Part shown: one piece after another, positions 57,158-64,000 of the stretch | Layout: each line of letters starts with the position of its first letter | Position numbering within the stretch: position 1 is the stretch's first letter | Translations under genes and position numbers: made by a program | Notes under the pieces: model-generated | The model's input: only the letters and a program-made list of their open reading frames with translations | The model's database searches: none | Told to the model about the DNA's origin: nothing | Source: Hyaloscypha bicolor E | Lineage: Eukaryota; Ascomycota; Leotiomycetes; Helotiales; Hyaloscyphaceae | NCBI RefSeq assembly: GCF_002865645.1 | Contig: NW_020194518.1 | Location: 1,053,463 to 1,117,462, forward strand | Length of the DNA: 64,000 nt | Direction: 5' to 3'

Positions 57158-57876
57158 AAACCATAAACGAGCGCCTCTTTGTCCTAGTCTGGGCTCAGCG
57201 CAGCTCGACTTTAAAAAACCACTGACTTGTGCTTCGCAACACCTCTGGATTCCTCGATAGATACACGGAAGTGGCTTGCAGACGCGCGAAATGGCCTAAT
57301 GTTCTGAAGTCCCTTCTCCGCGAGGAATTCGCTTCCAGCACTATCGTGAACGAAACATAAATTCTATACTCCTTGATTGTGTTATTTATACTTCCGAGTA
57401 CATTTAGTCAGCCTTTCCCCCCTCGATATGGCAGGGGCATTCTCGAGAATTTTGGAAGTAGTAGCTAAAAATTGTAATTCCTCGTGAAATAAGCGAAAAT
57501 ACAGAACTTAACTCAGGTTGATTGAGAAAAGGGGCTGGAAGTGTTTACTACCAAACCTCCATGCCCGAAACCCTACCAGAGGGCCTGATTGCTTCCTATA
57601 GCACTTAATTCCTGCTTGAATATCATAGTCTCACTGATATTGCCGTAATCTATATCGTGTTCTATGCCAATGCTATTACTCTCAGTTGAAACTTCATGGC
57701 TTGCGCAATGAGGAAAGTGGGGTTGCGGGATTACCCTGCAGATCGGGCACGCAATCTCACGCCATCGACGATATCATCGATGACAGAAAATTCCCTCACA
57801 CCGTGTTACACGTCTTCACTCATAAACAACTCATGATTATATGACCATTGTTGTTTGAAAGTTTATCAAGAGCGTC
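57158..57876. promoter_or_regulatory. Intergenic region, promoter side of the dioxygenase gene
   Basis: About 720 bp between the hAT element and the dioxygenase start. No coding frame was supported. Confidence 0.3.
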
Positions 57877-59255
57877 ATGGGAGCCACTCTCACTCAAACG
57901 CAACCAGACATCTCCTACCATCCCGACTTCGAGAAATATCAGATACGCACTGAGCGGCTGAAAGCCGTCCGAGCACCCAACTCTGATCTCCCGGCTGGGT
58001 TTCCAGAGCAATTAACAGGGCCATTGGTGTGGGAAAAGAAAGATTTCTTGGACGAAAGAGAATGGACATTCTCATTAAACGAGTCGCATCTCGAAGAGAT
58101 CCAGAACGCCTTACAGCATTTCAAGTGCAGGTTCCCTTAGGCCCCAGCACCACATACTCTCTCAGGGATAGCATATACTGATTTCAATTACAGCACTAAA
58201 CAAGCTAATTGGTTATGTGTCCCAAACGACCTTCCCCCTGCCCACTCTCTCCCCCATCCTCCGTCAGCAAGCACACGCTCTCTCCTCTGGCCGAGGTTTC
58301 TTTGTTCTACGAGGTCTCCCGGTCGATAACTATACCACTGAAGAAAGCATCATAATTTACGCCGGCACCTCTTCTCACATTGCTTCCAACCGGGGCCGGC
58401 AGGACAATAAAATCATTGACGGACGCAAACAATCCTCAATGTTGAATCACATTAAAGATCTGTCCAAGACGAAAGAAGCCGGAAATATCGGTGCTCCCGC
58501 TTATACGACCGATAAGCAGGTATTTCATACGGATGCAGGAGATATTGTGAGTTTGTTTTGTTTGCAGACCGCGGAGAGGGGAGGCGAGAGTAAGCTGGCG
58601 AGTAGTTGGAGGGTTTATAATGAGTTGGCGAGGACGAGGCCGGATTTGATTAAGACTTTGGCTGAAGATTGGGCTTTTGATGGGTGAGTCACAAATTTTC
58701 TCAAGACTCGGAGAATTCTTGTTATTAAAAAGATGTAAGGTATGGGAACAAGGAACAACCATACACAGTCAGGCCTCTCCTTCACTACACGCCTGCGACA
58801 GAGAAGAATCCGGAGAGGGTAGTGATTCAGTACGCTCGTCGCGGCTTCACGGGGTTCCTGCATCTGCCGAGAAGTTCAAATATCCCGCCGATTACGGAAG
58901 CGCAAGCTGAAGCTCTTGATGCATTGCACTACCTTGCTGAAAAATTCAGTGTTTCGCTCGATTTTCAGAGGGGAGATGTGCAGTATATAAATAATTTGAG
59001 TATATTTCACGCCAGAGATGGATTTGTTGATGCTCCTGGGGGAGAGTAAGTTGTCGTAGTTCAAATGGGAGAGGAGACAGCTGACGTTTTCTCAGGAGAC
59101 ACTTGCTGAGACTTTGGTTGAGGGATCCGGAGCTTGCGTGGGAGACGCCAGCTGCGCTGAAAACTCGCTGGGATGAGCTTTATAAAAATGTGACGGAGGA
59201 AGAACAAGTGTTTCCGCTTGAGCCGAGGATTCGAGGTGGTGCCGGGAAAGCATGA
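57877..59255 (+). CDS. TauD/TfdA-family Fe(II)/2-oxoglutarate dioxygenase
   Basis: Oxygenase that uses Fe(II), O2 and 2-oxoglutarate; relatives release sulfite from taurine or hydroxylate small acids. Four exons, 57877-58126, 58194-58683, 58740-59045 and 59096-59255, give 401 residues. The fold marks are GRGFFVLRGLPVD; the iron site H-x-D in QVFHTDAGDIVSL; the distal His in NNLSIFHARDGFVD; and the 2-oxoglutarate-binding Arg in RHLLRLWLRDPE. The first join only keeps the frame if a GC-AG intron is used (AAGT|GCAGGT..TTACAG, 58127-58193), producing the smooth LQHFKSLNKLIGYVSQ; no GT donor there works. The other joins are standard GT-AG. It lies 86 bp from the end of a convergent amino-acid permease gene. 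The substrate is unknown. Confidence 0.9.
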
Positions 59256-59341
59256 TTGTATGATTTGGAAGTGTTGATATTTCTATTATGAATACTCTGG
59301 GTACCCTGTCCCAAGACTTATCTAAATCTATTCTATCCCAT

Positions 59342-61078
59342 TCACTCATTCTTCACATTGACAAGTCTTGTAATACTCGTCCCATCACTCAACACCTCGA
59401 CTTCTTCCTCAACTCTATATCCGTACCATTTCGGAATGGCAACAAAAACCAAGTACCAGTACAACACTCCAAACAATAGTCTATTTCATGTCAGCACCAA
59501 CTTTCTCATAACCATAAAGCGCGCAGAACTCACATCCCAATCCCAACAATGGCATAAGTAGCATAAAAGAACCCCACATCAGCCCTCCCATCTTTAGGCG
59601 GGAAAAATGGCGCCGCAATCAGCGCCAAGCAAATCACAATTCTCAACCACACAGCAGGTAACCAAGCCTTGAATGGTCTCTTCAAATCACTTCTCTTCCT
59701 CCTCAGCCAAAGAAGACCCAAGGCGGTTGCAAAGGCCATAAACTGTCCGGGATATCCTTCCACGTCTAATATGAAGTTGTACACGTCTCCTCGTGGCGGG
59801 ATGGCGATGACGAGGAAAGAAGGGATGTAGTGTACGATCAAGCCGCCAAGTGGTGCACCGAAGGGCTTTGAGGAGGAGAGGAGCCGGGAGTAGGGGAGGA
59901 AGCCTTGGCGGGCGATTTCTTGGTTGACTCGAGCCTGTGCGAACTCTGGTCAGAATGTACCTTACAAGAAAAGGGGTGCAGGAGCAATAATTTTCAAGTA
60001 CCAAGGTGAAAGTCACAACCATTACATTCCCTGCTGCGGAAACCGCGATCGCAAGTGGTAAGACGATTCTGCCGAAATCCTTTCCAAACACATAGTCGAA
60101 GAACAGGGCGGCGATGAGTTCACCGCCTTCCTTCACTTGATCGAGTGGGACGACGACGAAGTAGGCGAAGTTGACGAGGAGGTAAAGGAGGCATGCGGTG
60201 GCCAGAGAAGCGAGCGTAACCGTTTTTAATGTCCGAACTGGATCCTTGACTTCGTTGAGGACGTTGTTGATGTTGCCAAGACCGGCATAAGAATATGAGA
60301 CTTTGAAGATTGCCGTGGACAAGGTTCCCCATCCCCAGTTCGATTCTTTCCACAATCCATCCCAGGAAAGTTGCGATGAAAGATTCTTGACATCTCCTCC
60401 AGTATTTACTCGGAACAGCACGACGTATATCCCCGTCAACGCCATAAACAAGATCAGTCCCACCTTAATCCACCCCAAGAAGTTCTGAATCCGAATACCA
60501 GCCTGCAGGAAGCAGCCATGCACAACCGTGATCACCGTCAGTAACCCGAGAGCTAGACTCTTCTGTGAGAACTCCGTGACTTCATACTCAAAAGCATAGA
60601 GAATATACTCTCCGAACACAATACAATTACTCGCCGTGAACCCCAACAACACAGCCTGTACCGCCACCAATGTGCTTGCAAAAAATCGCGGATGTTGATA
60701 CGTAAATTCGAGATAAACCTTATCACCCCCCGATCTTGGAAGCATGCACCCATATTCGAGAGTTATCATCATGCTACATCCTGCGAGCAATGCTCCCACC
60801 ACCCAGAGGAGGAGGGCAAGACCAACGGATCCGGTGGTTTTCACGATCGAGCCGGGCGTTGCGAAGATTCCTGACCCGATGACGCGCGAGATGACGAGGA
60901 TGTAGGCGCTGGACTTGGAGAGGTTGCGTCCTAGGACTGCGGTTTCCGGCAGCACAGCATCTTCAACATATCGACTGGGCTTGGTGGTTTGCGTTCCTGA
61001 CTCTGAATCGAATGGGGTCGAGGAGGATGAAAGAAGTGGCTGTTCTGCTGAAGCATCAGGATCGTATATGGGGGTCAT
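59342..61078 (-). CDS. Amino-acid permease, LAT/APC family (high-affinity methionine permease-like)
   Basis: Plasma-membrane transporter of the APC superfamily, of the type related to yeast Mup1. Exons 60002-61078, 59534-59934 and 59342-59480 give 538 residues from ATG 61078. A Ser/Pro-rich cytosolic start (MTPIYDPDASAEQPLLSSSS) precedes the signature first helix, YILVISRVIGSGIFATPGSIVKTTGSVG. Later marks are LEYGCMLPRSGGDKVYLEF, FKVSYSYAGLGNINNVLNEVKDPVRTLK and, after splicing, ARVNQEIARQGFLPYS. About twelve helices are present, and the last exon restores the final helix and tail (LFGVLYWYLVFVAIPKWYGY). The frame is open upstream of 61078 without an ATG, so a short additional 5' exon is possible. 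The substrate is probably a neutral amino acid, by family. Confidence 0.93.
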
Positions 61079-61800
61079 TTCGGAACTATCTCCCGGTTTA
61101 TTTCTATCGTTTGAAGCCACTGGAATTTGCTCGATATCAACAATTATATCTCGATACTAGGGTTTTTGCTTGGAGTCTGTACTTACGTGTGGAGATAGTA
61201 CCACGCGACGTGAGATGGATGAGCAAGTGACCAGAAAGGGCGAAATATCATGAAGTGAGAGCGCAGTCCGAAACTCCACATGTCTCTGCTTATCAAAGAA
61301 AGCTGCTTATTAAATCCGCATAGAGTCCGCAATACTTTGTGCATATGATGCGTATCTCGAAGTGTGGTTGAAGTTGTGCATCACATCTGTAATCAGGACG
61401 AAACTTACACCTCATCCCGAAATCTCCATAATAGTTCGCCATCACCGCGCCACAAAATCCCAGCAAATCAGAAACATATTACCAAGCGTGCGATGATGCA
61501 ATCACTCTCGTTGCAACAGAAGAGGGAAAATGGTGGCGTCTTCATTGGTAGAGCATCACGAATGTGTTCTCACCAATTGCGTGCTTGCCCCACAACTCCA
61601 ACCACGAGAGTGCGGGGATCGACCACGAGGCTTAAAATGACTGTTGCTTTGAAATCAGTGATTACATTTCACTGTTCCGAGGTGTAGATATGGGTTGATA
61701 TAGAACTTCGAGCTCTGCCTCGAAAGTGAGACATTCAGAATTCAGAGAGAAATAACGAAGTCATCAGATAAAAGCCCATACTTCTTCAAGCGAGAACAAA
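61079..61800. promoter_or_regulatory. Divergent promoter region (permease / AsaB-like gene)
   Basis: About 720 bp between divergent starts, so regulation could be shared. No coding frame was supported. A donor-like ACAC|GTAAGT on the minus strand near 61185 might mark a short 5' exon of the permease. Confidence 0.35.
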
Positions 61801-62922
61801 ATGGCTTCGGCAGCAGTTCAACACCCTCTTGGCTCCGAGCATTTCGGAACTACCAACGACCACTACGGTCAACCTACTACAGCGGTGAACTCCAACCCGA
61901 AGAAAATCTCATACAAACCCCGTGATGTCACCACAATTTTCAACTACTTCAAAGACAATGAAGACGGAAGTCCTCCTCACCCATCCTACGTCGGCCAACC
62001 AGAAACCTACTACAGGCCCACCGTCCCATTGCAAACCACAGTTCACGACATCCGTGGATCAGAAGACAAGTACACACTCGATACAACTGGTTTCCAAGTC
62101 GTGAAGCATGAAAGTGACGAAAAAGATTTTGCGGATGATGGACATATCAAAAGCGTCTATTATCCCGAGATTGAAGATATTTTGAAGAAAGCGTGAGCAC
62201 TCATCTCCACTCTCAAAAACTGCAAGAACAGAAAGCTTACGAGAACCAGAACCGGCGCCTCCAAAATCTTCATCTTCGACCGTAGGTGTTGGGGAGAAGT
62301 CCTTTCCCATTTTCGACTGTTTCATGAGATTCTCCTAAGACAATACCCTCTCCCAAAACAACCCTAATTGAGCAATTGCTGACTTTCCCGTTACCCAGAT
62401 ACCATCCGGCGCGAATCCGCTGATTCCCGCGCCAGCACGCAAGATGAGGCCAAGAAAGTCACACTCCGAGGTCCAGTCCAACGCGTGCATATCGACCAAT
62501 CCTACGCCGCCGCCCCTCAGCGCGTAGTCCACCACATCCCATCCGAAGCCCTCGAACTCCTAAAAGGCCGCTACCAAATCATCAACGTATGGCGGCCCAT
62601 CAAAACAATCCTGAAAGATCCCCTCGGAGTCGCAGAAGCAAATTCGGTGAAAGATGAGGATTTGGTGCCGGTTAAGTTGATATATCCCGATCGCGAGGGG
62701 GAGACATATAGTGTGAGACCCAGTGAGGGGCATACGTGGCATTATTTGAATCAGCAGACGCCGGGGGAGGTGCTGCTAATTAAGTGTTTTGATAGTAAGA
62801 CGGATGGCAAGGCGCGACGGGTGCCGCATAGTGCGTTTATTGACGAGGAGAGGGAGAATGAGGTGACGAGGGAGAGTATTGAGGTTAGGGCTTTGGTTTT
62901 TAATGAGAATGATAGGGAGTAG
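61801..62922 (+). CDS. AsaB / CmcJ-like (GA4 desaturase family) oxidoreductase
   Basis: Member of the fungal family named for the GA4 desaturase and cephamycin CmcJ relatives, including AsaB of the aspergillic acid pathway. These act as hydroxylases or desaturases, often in secondary metabolism. Three exons, 61801-62192, 62250-62281 and 62399-62922, give 315 residues. The tiny second exon encodes TGASKIFIFD, and the joins restore KKATGASKIFIFDHTIRRES. Family marks are VHIDQSY, RYQIINVWRPIKT, DREGETYSVRPSEGHTWHYLNQQTPGEVLLIKCFDS and RRVPHSAFIDEE. The second intron (62282-62398) is a probable introner-like element. The neighbouring permease is divergent and could supply an amino-acid substrate; this is inference only. 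Confidence 0.92.
62282..62398 (+). mobile_element. Introner-like element (intron 2 of the AsaB-like gene), copy B
   Basis: 117-bp GT-AG intron matching the MFS intron at 42773-42893 from donor to acceptor. The first 13 bases (GTAGGTGTTGGGG) are the same, as are CTGTTTCATGAGATT and AATTGAGCAATTGCTGACT in the middle and branch region and CCCGTTAC close to the acceptor. The host exons are unrelated. Differences are spread as substitutions plus small indels in the G-rich and C-rich stretches. Confidence 0.75.
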
Positions 62923-63171
62923 GATGTTGGATGTGCAAGGGGAACCTGGGATGGACGGGTTTGTTTGTGAGGCTGGGACGCTATGTGTGAAATCGAACTT
63001 GGTACCATTCATTAATTGAGCTTCTGATCGTTATGTTAAAATGATAGTGTGGCGCACCGGGACCCGTTCCACAAGACGCATTCCGGCCGGTCTGAGAATA
63101 AAATCTGACATTCCAAAGCAAGGAAACCAACAGCAACGCGGGTATAGAACGCTCACACTCCCTCAACACTT

Positions 63172-63873
63172 CTACTCAATAATGAACCTCGCCTTCCCCT
63201 TCCCGTTCGCATCAGGGTTCAACGTCGACTTGTTCCAGTTCGAACCACCCTCATCAGCCGCGCCATCCACCCTGCCCCCGATCGTCTGCCCCGGCTGATG
63301 CGCATAGCTAGCTGGCCGATTCATCTCCGTCGTATCCCTCGCCGTATTGTAATTCTCAATCACCTGCTGTATAACATGGTCCAACTCCTCGCTCGTAAAT
63401 GCATCCTTCGGCATAACCGCCAGCCTGATGTCTGTCTCCTCGATGAAATCCTGAACTTTGCGCAGTTGGTATTCGTCCTTCCTCAAGCGATCCGGAAGTC
63501 CTTGTCCTTTGAGCAACGCAAGCACACCTGCAGTGCTGGTGTTCACAATACCCAAGACTGTGATGGCCGTAGGGTGCAGTTTCGATGAGGGTCCGAGACC
63601 TGCGAGTGTCGCGCCGATCACGACGTTGGCCCCGATTGCGAGGTAGTAGAGCCCTTCTACAATGTGGTATTGGCGGCTCTTCATCGTTGCATTCTTGATG
63701 ACTTCCGCGTAGAGACCGTGGGCACTCTTTCGGGCGGCCTCGAGGTCTTGCGGGCCGCTTACGCCTTTGTTGATCCCGATCGCATTGCGAAATCTCGTGA
63801 GGTTGGTCTCTTCGGCCGGGTTTGTTGAGGGGTGTCCGACGTCGACGAGGAGAGGCGTTTGTTCGTTTGTCAT
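63172..63873 (-). CDS. SLATT-domain membrane protein
   Basis: Intronless 233-residue protein from ATG 63873 (MTNEQTPLLVDVGHP). The central region matches the fungal SLATT (two-TM) family: a helix before the membrane (LYAEVIKNATMKSRQYHIVEGLYYLAIGANVVIGATLAGLG), then a second membrane helix (ITVLGIVNTSTAGVLALLKGQGLP), then RLRKDEYQLRKVQDFIEETDIRLA, a conserved cytosolic helix. The tail is hydrophilic. In bacteria SLATT proteins are thought to be pore-forming effectors of nucleotide-signalled defence; in fungi the function is unknown. The membrane is inferred to be vacuolar or plasma from the N-terminal dileucine-like TPLL, which is weak evidence. It stands alone, without a nucleotide-signalling partner in the window. 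Confidence 0.85.
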   Translation of the reverse strand: MTNEQTPLLVDVGHPSTNPAEETNLTRFRNAIGINKGVSGPQDLEAARKSAHGLYAEVIKNATMKSRQYHIVEGLYYLAIGANVVIGATLAGLGPSSKLHPTAITVLGIVNTSTAGVLALLKGQGLPDRLRKDEYQLRKVQDFIEETDIRLAVMPKDAFTSEELDHVIQQVIENYNTARDTTEMNRPASYAHQPGQTIGGRVDGAADEGGSNWNKSTLNPDANGKGKARFIIE

Positions 63874-64000
63874 CGTGAGTGATGAGGGGAGATTGAAAGC
63901 AAGGAGATGCTGTTGAGGGAGGAGATGCTGTTGTGAAGGGAAGGGGTGCTGTTGTTGACGAGAGGTGAAGGTGACGATGGTGAAGGTCGGGTCAGGCTTC

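Noticed and set aside
1..64000. tRNA, rRNA, CRISPR and bacterial-type operon features
   Set aside because: None seen by eye; the sequence is eukaryotic and no cloverleaf or array pattern was found. A tRNA scan could still find one.

Overview
The window is nuclear DNA of a filamentous ascomycete (Pezizomycotina), probably a leotiomycete, although that rank is an inference. The signs are genes broken by short introns (about 45-120 bp, mostly GTNNGT donors), families typical of this group (Zn2Cys6 regulator, HET domain, Clr5 domain, hydrophobins, NTF2-FMO oxygenase, SLATT membrane protein), long intergenic gaps, and AT-rich mutated transposons of the kind left by repeat-induced point mutation (RIP).

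Layout. 1-7 kb: a dynamin-family GTPase (minus, cut by the left edge), a GDP-mannose pyrophosphorylase-like protein and an Old Yellow Enzyme. 7-11 kb: gene-poor, with a 21-bp minisatellite and an AT-rich coding relic. 11.1-13.1 kb: a Zn2Cys6 transcription factor. 13-21 kb: mostly gene-poor, with a small membrane protein and a secreted protein interrupted by one in-frame TAG. 21.5-24.4 kb: an FMO-type flavoprotein and a 73-residue three-exon gene. 24.9-26.0 kb: a short TIR transposon with 28-bp perfect ends and TA duplications. 27.8-36.4 kb: a CorA-like pseudogene, a HAD phosphatase, a Clr5+ZZ protein, a HET protein and a decayed secreted protein gene. 38.8-43.2 kb: a conserved hypothetical protein and an MFS transporter. 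44.4-51.2 kb: a small secreted peptide, a fold-back element with ~200-bp arms, and two related hydrophobin-like genes, one carrying a GPI-type tail. 52-54 kb: a protein kinase. 54.8-57.1 kb: a decayed hAT transposon with intact ends and an 8-bp target duplication. 57.9-63.9 kb: a TauD/TfdA dioxygenase, an amino-acid permease, an AsaB/CmcJ-like enzyme and a SLATT membrane protein.

The most notable observation is a pair of introns, in the MFS transporter and in the AsaB-like gene 19 kb away, that resemble each other from donor to acceptor while their host genes are unrelated. This is the signature of introner-like elements, which are introns that multiply as mobile units. Other leads are the short TIR transposon with internal repeats and a small ORF, the fold-back element, genes broken by a single nonsense codon, a GC-AG intron, and a dynamin with a SUMO-interaction-like motif next to a basic patch.

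Most genes look like independent housekeeping or accessory functions. The dioxygenase, permease and AsaB-like enzyme at 57.9-62.9 kb lie close together and could form a small metabolic group, but nothing in the sequence proves it. Gene models were spliced by hand. Total coding lengths of all complete models are multiples of three. No tRNA, rRNA or CRISPR was seen.
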